A stretch of DNA of 64,000 bases from Malurus cyaneus samueli (GCA_009741485.1 CM019215.1:81424187-81488186), one strand, 5' to 3'; shown: positions 11,417-23,951, numbered from the stretch's first letter. Notes: generated from the letters alone by a model not told the origin. A program made the numbers and translations.

Positions 11417-13466
11417 GCATTAGAATCCATGGGAGGGGGGAGACTAAGCATAGATGTGATCATCTCACTTCCATACCAATACTACTTCAGTGTTACGAGA
11501 AAACAGTGGATGCCACTTGGGCACTGTGTGTCCTAAGGGGGAAGAGTTACAAGCTCCATCTTTCCAAAAAAGGGTAAAAAATAATCCACTGTACATTTAC
11601 CGTGTGAAGCCCGAGAACCTCTTTAACACTGTAATAAACACGTAACACCATAGCCAAAGTGAACATATCCCTTAGCACAAGTGAGTATCTAATTATCAGT
11701 TCATTGTTTAATTGTGATACTGCCCCAAGGAGTAGTACCATTTCAAAGAAGACACAAGTGGCAGTCAAATCAAATGTAGGATAAAATGCCTGTGTGTTAT
11801 GATTTTGTCTTTCAAACACAAAGTTTAGAATCAGTGTTATATGTGTTTTCAGTGCGTAATGCATGGCTCTTCTTCCCTTAAAATTCTCTCCTCAGAACTG
11901 GTTCATGTTTCTGACATCCTGCTGGGGCTGGAAACTCTCTCGTGCCCTCTGACAGCGTTCATCTCACAAGTGCAGATGTCAGTGTTGACCCACAGACCCC
12001 ACTTGAGCCCCCATGCTGAGGACATTCCAGCAAGGGTGGTTTATCCAGAGTCCCACTGGGGTTTCTCAGGAGCAAGGAAAAGGCTTTAAGGAGGGCTCTT
12101 ACACTTTTGCTGCACTCAGCTGGAGTTGTGTCGAGCTGCTCACCATTGCTTTGAAAAGCAGAGAGTGTGGTGTGGCCATCAGTCTCAGAAGATCAGAGGC
12201 AGGCAGTCCCCCTCAGTAGCTGGTGCCAACTTCAGAAGAATTCTTACTACATTTCTCTTGAACTCTTCTTTTTGTCTCCTTCCCTCCTTCTTTTTTTTAT
12301 TTTTTTTATTTTTTTTAAAACTATTTATAGTCCTCAGAATTGATAACAAGAAAATGGGTGTAAGGGGAAGAAATGTTTTAGATAGGCAGTTTGTATTCGA
12401 ATCATTGCTTGAGCATTCAGATGCCTTTAACACACATACAGTGCATGCACAGCTCTTGCTGGAACTGCAACATAGCTAACTGCTCATGAAAATTTATAGA
12501 CTCTTTCAATCTTTAAAGACAATCCCAAAAACAACTTTCAATATACCAGAAACATCACACTCTTGAAGGAGGAGGGCGAGTCACAACAAATTTCTTTAAT
12601 GCTACATTGTTCTTCATCCCTAGTGTTGGCTAGCTTTTATATTTTTAATTTAGAAATGAAAGGAAATGCTTATCATTTGTTTATCATCTGATAAACTAGT
12701 GTACTGGAGGGCAAGTCCCATTTCTGTAAACAGGCACTGATGCACTTAAAGAATTACAAATGGTGGTAGTTGATGAATATTCAGCTTACCCATTTTCTTC
12801 TCTGTGAATTTATTTTGGAAAAAAAAGGGAATCAAGCGTATCTCTACCCAAAATCTTTCTGCAATTCTCTTGTACCACTCTGGGCGCACAAGGAATTTGT
12901 GAAAGCATTCTGCATTTTATTTGTGTCCAAGAACAAGCCTCAGGTGTTGTGATGCTCCTCAGTACCTCCTGTGGCTCAGCTCTTGTGAAGTGCTGAGACC
13001 ATGGCTCAAGTGAGCAGCTGCAGAAGGAGCATCCCACATTCAGGGTGCTGCTGTGCCAGGATCTGGCCCAGGTAGGAAGCACCTCAGAGTGGTAGGAGGA
13101 TCAGGGCAAAGGCTGAAGCAGCAGGGAAGGTGGGATTCAGACTGTTATCTCCAAAGGAATGTGATGGCTGGAAAACTGTTGGGACTGGGGTGAAATAGGC
13201 GAAGCAGGGAGATTTTAAATTGTGTATATGAAGGATTGAACACGTGTGCAGTGGGTCCCAGAGCTGCAATGAATGTTACAGGTGGTTTGCATGCCGTGGA
13301 TGCCTGCCAAGTAATTCACTTCTTCTGTTTGAGGGTGAGAGGTTTGAAAATGTACTTTCAGAGGCAGGAGATTTGAAGTCAAATAGTGGCATGACAGTGA
13401 CTTCTTGGGAAACTCTAAACTTTCCACAACGGTATCTATACTGAGCTATTCTCCCTATATACATGG
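11417..13466. other. Non-genic DNA
   Basis: No gene recognised. It contains a T-rich tract at about 12263-12316. The open frames (105 codons minus at 11547-11864; 117 codons plus at 12126-12479) lack domains, and the second runs through the T-rich tract. Confidence 0.55.
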
Positions 13467-13490
13467 AAAAAAAAAAAAAAAAACCCAAAC

Positions 13491-13519
<29 letters not shown>
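13467..13519. repeat. Poly-A tract
   Basis: Seventeen A (13467-13483), then CCCAAAC, then 29 A (13491-13519), followed by a purine-rich tail to about 13548. The interruption suggests a simple repeat grown from an A-rich site. Confidence 0.9.
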
Positions 13520-13521
<2 letters not shown>

Positions 13522-13548
13522 AGGAAAGGCAAAGGAAAAATAAAACCC

Positions 13549-15487
13549 TTGCCATATACATACTCATGAGCCATGATTTTGCTTAATGAGAGCACTATTT
13601 GCAGTAGAAACTCACTCAGCCACCCTCACCCTTCTAAGTGCTGCCATCATTTAGTGTAAGTGGTTTCATAACAGCTTGGAACAGAAATTGTTACAAGTCA
13701 GAGATGTGTCATTCCAAGCAAACCCAGAGAAAAATCAAGTGACTATGATATGTGAATCACATTGAATTTGGCTAACTACAGGATATAATTACCTCCATTT
13801 ATTGTGTTTATGAGCATTTCTTTGTGTGAAAAGCTGTTTCTTCAGTTTTTAAAATACTTCAGTGGACACAGATTGAGATAAATTCCAGCAGTGGGAGAAA
13901 CACATCCTTGCACCTGTTTCTCCATCATTTATCGTATTAAGTAGCTCAGAACAATTATGCACTGTATTCTTACAGTTTGTGTTTAAAGTAAATGCCAAAG
14001 ACAAGATAAAGGGACGTTATTAGCACAAATAGTTACAGGGAACACCTTTCTCTGAGTGGTTTTAGCATCACATTTTCTGCCTGTGTCATGTCTAATTGTT
14101 AAACAAGGAGCACAGTTTTAGATTAGTGACTGAATAGCCTTCCCCATTTAAGCTTTATCTTATAAAAGAGAGGAAAAAGTAAGTCTCTCTTCTCACTGCC
14201 TCATTGGCTGGTTGTCCTTCTGCCTCGTCATCCTTGATGCTTAAAGGCTGAATTTCCAAATGGAGAAAATGTGCAGTGTTCCTCACTTTTCATTACTGAT
14301 GTTATTTCAAAGGTTAGAGAAAGTGAGACGATTTACATAAAACAACCCTTAAAGAAGTAATGTAGAAAAGTGACTCACTCCCTTCTCCCAGATTCTCTCT
14401 CTGCAGTCAAATCTGAGAAGTTCCCATTTGTTTTTCTGGCAGCACAGAACAACTCTTTTAGGAGAGGGGAGCACTCAGACTGTTGCAGGCAAACATTGAG
14501 ACAATAAAGCATATGAGCATCTGGCTGTTTTGTGCAGGCGGTTTCAGGGAATCTTTAATCAGGCTTAGGGTGTGCAGTTATGCTGCCCAGGGGTTCCCAT
14601 AGCATGTTAAAAGTGGACAATATTTGCCCTTGAATACATTCCTAATGTTTGAAAATTAGAAATGCTTCTTTTCTCAAAAGGCTCCAGTGCTGACTCGGTT
14701 TGGGACTCCCCCAGAAGCTCCAGATCTAAAAAATGAGCTTTTCTTTCTTTGAGTACAAAGACGAGCTGCAATGGGGTGTAGTAGTCAGGGGATTTTGGTC
14801 TCCTAACAGGAGGTCTATCAGGTTAGAATATGATGCCAGATGCACCAAAGCTGTCTGCAGGGGTCTGCAGCTGCCCTGCTCAAAAGATTTAAGTAAAGCA
14901 CCTCTTTCCAATAAACTTTGCTCTTGATCCAAGGCAGCAGTTGTTGGAGCCCATGCTTATTTAACCACACAGACAGTCATTAACATTTTAAACATCTTTG
15001 TTAACCAGGAACAGCCAGGAAACCCTGACTTCCAGATTGCCTTTGGGCAGCAGAGAAGCAAACATATTGGTGATTGCCATGTTTCTGGGTACATTTCTCT
15101 CGCTTTCCATCCGAGAAAACACGACCAAGAATCCCTTCTGCCAAAATGTGTCTGTACACCTGCCTCTGTCCAGAATATGTCTGGCTTCACACCCGCAGAT
15201 GACAAATGGACAAACACTGTGAGACCTGCTATTTAAGTAAATGGGGGTGACGAGAAGTATTGGCATGCTGTGGCATCCATAGACTCCTCTTCCCTGGCTC
15301 CCATTTCTATCAGCCAGTGCAAAGGATATCATCCACTTCCTGGGGTCTTCATTAATGCCTTCTGCACTGGGCAGCAGGAGGCAGCGAAGAAGTGAGAGAC
15401 CTAAATGCTGGTTTGTACCTTTTTGCTACAGAAGATGCAGTTTTTCTGACTGACATCATCTGCTCACAGGGAAATACAGCCAGCCTA

Positions 15488-15490
<3 letters not shown>
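13549..15490. other. Non-genic DNA
   Basis: No gene or mobile element recognised. Open frames around 14957-15332 (minus, up to 114 codons) overlap each other and a plus-strand frame, without a domain. Confidence 0.5.
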
Positions 15491-15525
<35 letters not shown>

Positions 15526-15555
15526 GTTTGTTTGTTTGTTTTTTTGTTTTAAAGC
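15491..15555. repeat. Poly-T tract with (GTTT)n
   Basis: Twenty-nine T (15497-15525) followed by four GTTT units and more T to about 15551. On the minus strand this reads as an A-rich tail directly downstream of GC-richer sequence (15556-15960). A poly-A-tailed retrocopy on the minus strand is therefore possible, but I recognise no parent gene in that sequence. Confidence 0.9.
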
Positions 15556-16011
15556 GGCACCACTCCCCTTGAAAAGCCCGTCCTTAGTGCACTGTGTCTG
15601 CCTAGATGCATTCTGCAGAAAAACAGCAGTTTTCTGTGAGAAAACAAAACAGCGCCTTGCTACTGCCACCCCGAAGGTCTGGCTTCACACATTCACAGCA
15701 GCGACAGGGGGTAGCATTCAGGAGAAGGGAGGATGCGGAGGACAGCAGCCTGAAAAGGTTTGGCTGGGATTGTCTTGTGCTGGGTCCCACAAGTTCAGTC
15801 GCCACGCCACTCATACCCACTGGAGCCGTTCTTTTCGGTGCCCTCAGCAGGGACACGGCAGCACAGGCATCTCCTTGCTCCTGGCAGTTTGCTGGGTGCC
15901 CCCATGCTGGGCCCAGATGTCTGAGTTCACATCGAGCTTGTACTCAAGACTTCTGCATTCAATTAGCTCTCAAGCAGTGTGATTATCACTTGGACCTTTT
16001 CTGATAAATGG

Positions 16012-16055
16012 CATTAATTCACAGGAATATGCTAATTAAATAATTTGCATTTCCC
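16012..16055. promoter_or_regulatory. Possible homeodomain/POU motif cluster
   Basis: Within 44 bases there are ATTAATT (about 16013), CTAATTA (16032-16038) and the octamer ATTTGCAT (16043-16050). These match general homeodomain and POU-factor site consensus. In an AT-rich background they also arise by chance, and I cannot test conservation, so this is only a candidate conserved non-coding element. Confidence 0.2.
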
Positions 16056-17244
16056 CCTGTTGTTGAAGAAAGAGGACTGAGCCATAACTATCGCAGCCTG
16101 GACACAGATGCCTCTCGTATGCTTATTTTGTGTATCTCTCATGGAAGATGGAAGTGGCCACACAGGGCTGCTACAGACTCTGGGGGGGCTGTCCTGCCCG
16201 TGGAAGTTTCTCCAGTCTTCTGTAAGAAAACGCAGTGGTTAGCATTTCTCTTCTCACTCACCTCTCCTCTGCTATCCATTTTTTTTGAGCTTTTACATTT
16301 ATGTTTCTAATTAATTTAACAAGTGAATTGTGCCATTTAATTCAGCACATCATATCTCTTTGTAGTGCACACTCTTCAGTAATAAAGTGGCATTATAAAT
16401 TATTCCATTTTTCAAGCTTTGAGTCTAAATCAAATAACATATTATATCTTTGAAGACATTTTTATTGCTGTTCTTAAAACATATGAATATGATAGTAGTT
16501 TCCACACAATGGAAACCAACCCCACTTATTTGTTTTGCTTTGCTTTAATTTGATAGGAAGTATACCTATAATTATATTTCTCCCTTTTATCTGTCATTTT
16601 TCCTGGAGCCCAAATGGAGCATGCTTCTACATAAAGCAGGCAATGAAAGGAATGTCACCCCTTGAAAGAGATTTTGCCTGTTTCCAAACAGAAATATCTT
16701 AAGGCAGATTGACTGTTCTGAATAGGTTAGAAGCAAGCTTTCATAACCTCAATTATAATACATTGATAACAACATTTGTGAGATTAGAAATAGAATTAGG
16801 TAGGTTGAGATGTATTAGAAAATAAACGGAAAACATACAAACCATTCTGGAAGTGCAATTTCTAAAGCTGTTCTGTTCATCAAAAACCTACTTGTTGATG
16901 TGTGATTTATTGTGTGTTGTGTAAATAAACCACAGTGATATGAGGGGAGAGAGGGAGGGCTGTGTCTAACATCTGCAGCCAACTCGAAGCTCTTGCAAAG
17001 GAGTTTTTCACAGCTTCCACTGCACACAATGGAATATAACATAAAATATAGGTGATTTGAAATCTCATAGTTCAAGGGACTGGCTGTCCTAGGGTTTTCA
17101 GTTAGAATACTAAAGAGGGAAGATAAATATATGCAGCTTTACAAAAGATTGTGTCAGGGCCTTATGCAAACTGTATATGGAGAGTGCTGTTCAGGTTTTT
17201 TTCATCCCTAGACTGAAGGACGAGATTAGGAGAGTTTGTTTTGC

Positions 17245-17330
17245 ATTACCCATGGAGTGCTAGGCACTTTACAAATGAAAGTTTGTTTCTACCACCAAAG
17301 GATTTACATTTAGCCATTTAGTGAGCTTGT
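17245..17330 (+). mobile_element. Possible MIR-like SINE remnant
   Basis: GTGCTAGGCACTTTACAAAT, then a GTTTGTTTCTACC / CAAAGGATTTACA block, resemble the central part of amniote MIR-type SINEs ('GCCAGGCACTGT...TTTACA', 'TCCTGCCC', 'AAGGAGCTTACA'). The match is weak and one-sided, with no clear ends. Confidence 0.3.
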
Positions 17331-20300
17331 GTGAATGGTAAGTGGGTTTGCTAATGGTAGCTGCAGGTACAGCTAGGCTGAAAGTTAGATACACTTGGGA
17401 ATTTACAAAAGGAGCAAGAGTTGCAATGCATCAGATGGGAGCAGAATTTCTAGCACCAGCATTTGACATAAGTCTCATGGTCCAAATTGGGACTAGGTAG
17501 GAGAAAGCACAACTGCACTGATGTCAGCAGATTCAACTACAAGCCCAGCTGCTTTGCTCATTGGAAAAGCCTACAAAAATTAGATCAGACTTGTGCACTT
17601 GGACATTACCTTCTACTGCTTTACTTTACACTTCTGCTTTGGAGTTTTGCTTACTCTTTCTTCTTTTTATTACTTTTTTTAATGGTGAATAATTCTTACC
17701 TGGCTTTTCAGTTTTTCATAGTATGTTTTTGCTTTGTAAAATTTGGCATAGACATAAGAGACTGTGAATATTTTTGCTTGTTTGTTTCTAACAATAAATA
17801 CTGCATTACAGAGCTAATAATTTTTTGTGGCTCCATTCTGATCAACAAAGCACTGAATTTCTGAATGAGCTGCCTTTCAGCTTGAAATGGTGTTTTCTCA
17901 TTGGTAATGTTAGAAGTGGACATGAAATAAATGAAAAGTTACATCAGATTGTTATTCCCATCAGACTTAGCCCTTGTGTCTAAGCATCGATTTTACGGCA
18001 AAGAGTGAACCTCAATGCCTTCAGCTGATTAATGTCCCATTCCCAATTTGCATGCATGGATAATATCTACCCAAAGGTCAGAACACAGGAGTGAGGCGAG
18101 TTTTGTTAGTACCTCTTCCTCAACCATGAGTTTGACAGCAAAGAGATGGAGAAAGAAAGAAAGAATGCGAAGCTTCATGCCCAGAGGAAGGAATCAAAAA
18201 GATAATTTTCAACTCCATTATATATATGTTTCTTTTAATCAGACATTGTAATAATCAAACCTACATAGCAGAAAAAAAATTTAAAAAAAAAAAAAGGCTT
18301 GTCTACTTCTGCTTGTTCAGCATTTGCCAAATTTAGCTCATCTCAGAAAACTGGGGTTGGATTTATGATAGGGTGTTCTGGTGCTGTTGTTGTCTGAGGC
18401 AGAAGAAAACATGCATGCAGCAAGGGCAACCACAGGGAGTGACTGCCAAGAACAGTGTTGTGGGGTTAGTAGGAATGAGAAAGAAAGATGGGCAGGAAGG
18501 AGAAAAACCTAGGTAAATTGACCATAAGAATCTGTATTTCCAGTCACTAATTAGTGAAGGAGGTAATTGCATAGTTGAAACTTAGTTGAAACAAGCCCAT
18601 TTATTGGAAATTATGAATGCAGAGAAGGCCACCAGCTTTTCTTTAGAAGTTTGATTTTAAAAGAACAAACCATGGACCAGTGTCTACAGTAACTATCTGC
18701 TCCTGAAAAAAAAAAATAAATTCACCAAGAAGAGGCTCCATGGGTGCAGCTTCTCCACTCTCCACATGAAGGACTGTCATTTCCACAGTGCAACTGGTCC
18801 CTCTTACTGTGCAAAGCTTCCCATACTGCATATCAGCCCAATTCCTCAGTGATGTTGCTTGGACTCACAAAATATGTGGAGGCCCAGAGTCATCCTTCCC
18901 TCTGCAGTGATGCCTTCAGAGCGCCCGAGATGGAGGCACCATGTGGGAGCAGAAATCCTCATCCAAATGGAAGCTTATAGCTGAATGTAATCAATGATTA
19001 CCTTGTATTGCTTGATTTTAGGTAGCGTTTTAAGTGATTGAAAAGTGAGGTCTGAGCCCTGCAAGCACTTGCATGTGGTGGGAATCACAGACTCAGATTG
19101 TGAGGTCAAGTTTACTGTGGATTTTAGAATGCTTGAGCAGCGTGTTTCCTCTCAGAGGATTTATAGATAAGAACTATGGAGAAAAAGAGAGGCTTATACA
19201 GTGTTTAAAGTAATGGGAGGTCTGTCTAAAGGCTGTGTATTGAGCTGGTGGGTAACAGGGTATTAAGACAGCTGGAGAGGTCACTTACCTGTGTCCTACA
19301 AAAGAAAACTGGAAAGCAGATTGTGAAACTGTCATTTGTTTGTCCTCAAATGCCGTACAGGATTCTTCAATCTTTCAAAACACCGACCCACTCCATCTGC
19401 CACTGGAAATGCTGTGTATTTTGTCTGTGTTTCACTCTGGGACCAATCCAAGGCTCTGCTGTACGTGGTGTTGCCCTTGCCCTGCCATCTCTTGGGCAGG
19501 CTGGACTCAAATGCAGCTGGGGGTGGTGGCACTGGGGTTCTGAATGCTGCAGGAAGGACATAAAGGAGCTCACATGGGTGTGGGAGGAGAGAAATTCTCC
19601 CAGAATGTCAGCTGCTTCCTCCACACAACTCCTTAAGCAGTGGCTGCCATAGCAGATCCATCTTTTCAGGTACCTGGATATGCCAGGTGCATGCCTTTGT
19701 CCTCTTCTCTCCCATTTAGCAGGAGGAGTCTGTTTTCAGTCTGGTACCATCTTCTCTTCGTCCTTCTGGCATGAAAACTGCATCTGCTTACATTTCTGAG
19801 GAGCTTTGAGCCAGCCCTGTCTCATAACCCTGTGCTTTGCATATTTACAGTAACTTGTTACCCTCCTTATAGGTAGTGACATCTCTAGGTGTAATGCATC
19901 CAGGATCAATAAATGCCATTAAAACCTTTATGCACGTTGTAGCTGAGAGATTGGGAGGGTTTGAATGAGTCTCAAGTTAAGCAAGCATATAAAGTTGACA
20001 AGCATTCATTTTAAACCAGGGATGTGAAGGTCAGATCTCAAAGATGGTTTAGTTACTCGTTCATCTGAAACACCTGCACTTTTACTCTCTGACTTGTTTT
20101 GGTTTATTAAAATAGAAAAGAGAAACTTTTTGAAAGCATAAGACATAATTCATTTTCTTGCTTTAGATTATTAAAATTAACTCTTTCATCTGTGCTTAAA
20201 AATCTTGAGGGTGGTTTTAATCATTCAGGGTTTTTTAAATCAGCAAAATTGTTCACGTTATTCTCCCTTTATTTGATTTTGTTTTCTATTTACTCCAAAA

Positions 20301-22640
20301 CAAACTTCAGCTCTTGATAAATGGTGTTTCAATGCCCATTCAGATAGTGTGCAATTAAAAACTAAGCTTAAGGAAATTCATAAATGTGTAATTGTGAAAA
20401 TATTTGAATCGGATATTTCCAATGGGGTGGGAGGTAGGCAATTTCCTCCACAGTTTTTCAAAACTATGTGGGAGGAAAATACAGGGAAAACCCCAAATAA
20501 TCACTTTGTGCAAGTCTGTGAAAATAGCAAATATCCTTGATAAACAAATGTGGTAACGAAGTTTCTAGCTTATCTTGGTCCATTTGCCTTTTACCTGCTT
20601 CAGCTGTATTCTGCCTCTCCCTTCTGTGTGTGATGCCATTACTTTTCAATCCATACACTTTCAGTACTGATATTCTCCCTACTGCAGCAACTATCCAGCT
20701 TGTGTACAGAAAAGGGCTTTAACACTGCTCCTTCTAACTTTACAAATATTGTAAACTGCGTCACACTTTCTCCATGCATTCCCATCCCTCTGCATCTACC
20801 CAATCTGCAAACAGTGAAACAAGTTGTTTTGTTTCATATTTGCCAGTTTTTTAAAGTGAGTAATGACTCCTTTTTATCTGGAGCAATCCTGTAACATGTT
20901 GGTGTTTGTTCCCAGCCCTCCTACAGCTCAGGATGTGGAACACCAACTCTGTCTCCTCAGAGATTTTTTCTTCTTTGTCTGTGAGCATCTAATGAGCAGC
21001 ATCTCATGGTAAATGCTATCTTGTCCAAAGAGTCCCCCGTGGTGTTGCACAAAAGTTAGTGCCTGATCATTCCCAAATGATGGGGTAGGGGAAACAAAGT
21101 GAAAATGAGAAGCAGAGCTAAGTAGAAATACACATTTGAGAAGTTTCTAACACATGCTTCCTTCTCAGCTTCATACACCCCCATCTCAGCCCTCCCCCTC
21201 CAGTCTGACATCCACACCACTTGCACACAATCTCACCTACCTCCAGTGTATGTTGCAAGAAAAGAATTTATTCCATTTTGTTAAAGACACAGCCCACGGT
21301 ATGACTCATTAATTTATCATTGTAGCAAGTACTTGGAGCCACATCAGCTTTACGGCCACCATAATGTGTCCCACCTAACACAGAACGAGAGCACCGTGCA
21401 GTACCTGCCCAATACCAAAGTGATAATTGCACCATTGCACTGTTTTATGAGGCAGTAATCCAGCTCCCGAGCAGAAAAACTGCCAGGCTGAAGGCTGAAT
21501 AGTTTATCTTGATGAGGAAACTGTACCATTGTGGAGTAAAATAGCATGATATCACCATTTTTCTGTGCTTGTTGTAGGAATTCTTTTGGTTTACTGTGTG
21601 GTTTGTAGGGTTTTTTAAAATATTTGAATGCGCCTTAGTGCTTTGTTAATGGTCATCTGTGTATCAGCTGCCAGAGACAACACAGACTGCTTATTTTGGG
21701 AAGTATGTCTGTAAAGCACCCACAGGCTGCCTGGCATATCACAGAGGGAATTTTAGCTCACCAGGGGTTTGTCACCCCCTCCACAGAAGTGCACGGGTAT
21801 GTACTGGGGTGTTGCTGTACATATACCTCTCAGAATACAGACAATAACCTCGTGTGGTTTATAGTTTCATCCACTGTGTACCCAAGTGGTTCTTGATGAC
21901 TTTGAGCATCTTGCTTAAGCTGCTCTTTTTGCTATACAGAAGTTCCATGCTGAGTTGTACAAAATCAATAAATAAAAACAGGAGGATATTTCATCTGTCT
22001 TTCCTTCAAGCCTCTATTTCTCTTGACATATGGAGGGAATGTTGAAAGACAAAAATTATTTCAAAATCAGATGATAAACAATGCCTTCTGATTAAGTTCC
22101 ACTTATATAGAAGATTTCGAAGAGAAAACAAAAATGTCTCTCTCTCTTCCTCATAACTCCTTTCCTCAGGCTTAATAGAAAAAGATAAAATGAGAAGCAT
22201 TACAATGGCATTTGCCAATTTACAGGCAGAATATATTGCAGGTGAGCAGGCATTCACCTTCAGAGATAAAACCGAGTCAGAGAAAAAGAGTCCACATTGC
22301 CCTCAGAAGCAATGATCGTTCACACCACGGTGGATGTTTGTGATGCCTGCTGTTTGTCAGTCAAACTGCAGACGTCCTTTTGCTGCACTCTGCTCTCACA
22401 GTTCAAATGAAATAATGCCAAAATAGACGAGGCTTTCCAGGTCATGGGAGTTATTAAATGTCTTTCCTTTGCACCGAAACCTTTCTTGTTTTCACACAAG
22501 ATGAATGATGTGGTCCCTGTAATACTTACTTTAAAAAAAAAAAAATAAAGTTGCTGTTGTATGTTACTGATAGAAAATAGGAAACTACAAGGAGTGGACA
22601 ACCTCAAAGTAAAGGGTCACTCTGTGACATGGCTTGCAAG

Positions 22641-22645
22641 GGGAT
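22641..22645 (+). repeat. Target-site duplication, left copy (GGGAT)
   Basis: GGGAT immediately precedes the LTR start TGTCATGG. The right copy after the LTR reads AGGAT, so four of five bases agree. A 5-bp duplication is the usual size for ERVL-type elements. Confidence 0.5.
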
Positions 22646-23227
22646 TGTCATGGTTTTACTTGGTCTGATTTTTGGTGGTGGGGGGATGGTACCAAGAAAC
22701 CACAAAGATGGCTCCTGTGAGGAAGTTCTAGAAGCTTTCTCCTTCTTCTCCAGCAAAAGGAGCCCTACCTCCTGTGTTTTAGAGCCAATCCATTGTGCCT
22801 CTGAGGTTGATGGACAGGCTGCCCATCAGGCCTGGGCCAATTGCACAGGCTAGTTACACCTCTGTGATGAACGTATGGTCTTGTACTTAAGAAATAATTC
22901 AAAACAAGATAGGGGTGGCCGCCATGTAGTTTTTAGGTTGTTAGTATCATGCACTGGGGAAAAACAGAGCAGGAGGGTGAGGAGATGTAAGGAAAAAAAT
23001 GGAGATCCAAGATCACAGTGAGGAGAAGACAGATACTGTTGTGCTGTGCTGTGGTTCTCGAACATGGAGAAAACAGGCTGTTCTCGAAAGGACTATTTCA
23101 TCAATGAGAGACCTGTATAGAAAAGGAGAGCGACCTTGTTCTGAGGAAAAAAACCTGGCCTTTGAGGATTGGACTGAACTGATTAGAAGCCAAAAAGGGA
23201 GAAAGAGGCTTGGCCCCCCACAACGTT

Positions 23228-23323
23228 TGAAGCGAGTTGATGCTAAGAAAATGTGTTCTGCGGGGAGGCAGAGATGCTCCCGCCCTGAAGCAAGTGGATG
23301 CTTAGAAGAAGCTGTGCTCTGCC
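23228..23323 (+). repeat. Imperfect direct repeat inside the LTR
   Basis: Two diverged copies, starting TGAAGCGAGTTGATGCTAAG (23228) and TGAAGCAAGTGGATGCTTAG (23286), are offset by 58 bases, and both end in a (T/C)TCTGC block. Repeated modules in U3 are common in LTR promoters, but no transcription-factor site is assigned here. Confidence 0.7.
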
Positions 23324-23732
23324 AGGAGATTTGTGATAGTGGTCTTATGCCGCCGAAACAACGCAGTTTGTCCTTGAAGAACATTCTTTCTTTTTCTCCC
23401 ACGAGGTAAAGAAAAGACTCCCTTGCCACCAGCAGTTATGCACTGACTGTTTCTTGGGAAAAGACCTTCCGCAGCTTGGAGCTGTAAGAACACTCCTCCT
23501 GTGATGCTGGACGACAACCGTTATGAGTAGTTTGATCTATGTTAGACTTTCATTCCTGTCCCCTGTGTGTGCGGGAAGACGTGGCGGGGTGGAGAGGGAC
23601 GACCTGAGACAGAGTCCCCGGAAAGAATAACAGGTGTCTTAAAATGTCCGTTTTTATTTTTCTTCTCCTTGTAAATTTTTCCCTATCTTTTTTTCCCTCC
23701 CCGGTGGCATAGTATTCTTAGTAGTTTTTAGT

Positions 23733-23738
23733 AATAAA
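23733..23738 (+). terminator. LTR polyadenylation signal AATAAA
   Basis: Canonical AATAAA in the 3' quarter of the solo LTR, followed by a TATTTTG and later T-rich stretch. It supports the plus-strand orientation of the element. Confidence 0.6.
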
Positions 23739-23946
23739 TCTATTTTGCAGCTGAAGTTGTTTAGCCTGTCTGACCATTCTCTGGAGCATATACGTATCTT
23801 TCTCACAATTATGTTATGTTATCTGAAAGCCATAAATTTTTGTGTTAATTGGGCTTTTGCTCTCCTTTCTGCCTCTCCAGTGGGGGAAGGGAGGGAATAT
23901 CGTGGATGCAGTGCTTTTGGCTTTCAGCACAGTTCAAACCACGACA

Positions 23947-23951
23947 AGGAT
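23947..23951 (+). repeat. Target-site duplication, right copy (AGGAT)
   Basis: AGGAT follows the LTR end ACCACGACA and matches the left GGGAT at four of five bases. One substitution since insertion would explain the difference. Confidence 0.5.

Larger units (their letters stand above)
15556..22640. other. Non-genic DNA with scattered homeodomain/POU motifs
   Basis: No defensible gene. The 15556-15960 patch is GC-richer and open on both strands, without domains. A possible regulatory cluster lies at 16012-16055 and a possible old SINE at 17250-17330 (listed separately). An exon-shaped open segment at 22170-22241 is discussed under findings. A-rich simple tracts occur near 18277-18295, 18704-18717 and 22531-22543. 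Confidence 0.5.
22646..23946 (+). mobile_element. Solo LTR of an ERVL-like endogenous retrovirus
   Basis: The ends are TGTCATGGT and ACCACGACA, which are inverted copies of each other at 8 of 9 positions and carry the TG...CA of retroviral LTRs. A 5-base duplication (GGGAT / AGGAT) flanks them. At 1301 bases it is long for an LTR. A polyadenylation signal AATAAA lies at 23733-23738, about 210 bases before the end, fitting a long U3, a short R and a U5. The TGTCATGG start, AAACCACGACA end and 5-bp duplication resemble avian ERVL LTRs as I know them. There is no internal gag/pol sequence on either side, so the internal part was probably lost by LTR-LTR recombination. Open frames of 136 (plus) and 138 (minus) codons in U3 lie opposite each other and have no domain. 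I treat them as shadows. Confidence 0.75.

Noticed and set aside
15392..15982. Longest open frame in the window, 196 codons, plus strand
   Set aside because: It runs through the 29-T tract (a long Phe run), overlaps 132- and 84-codon frames on both strands and has no domain.
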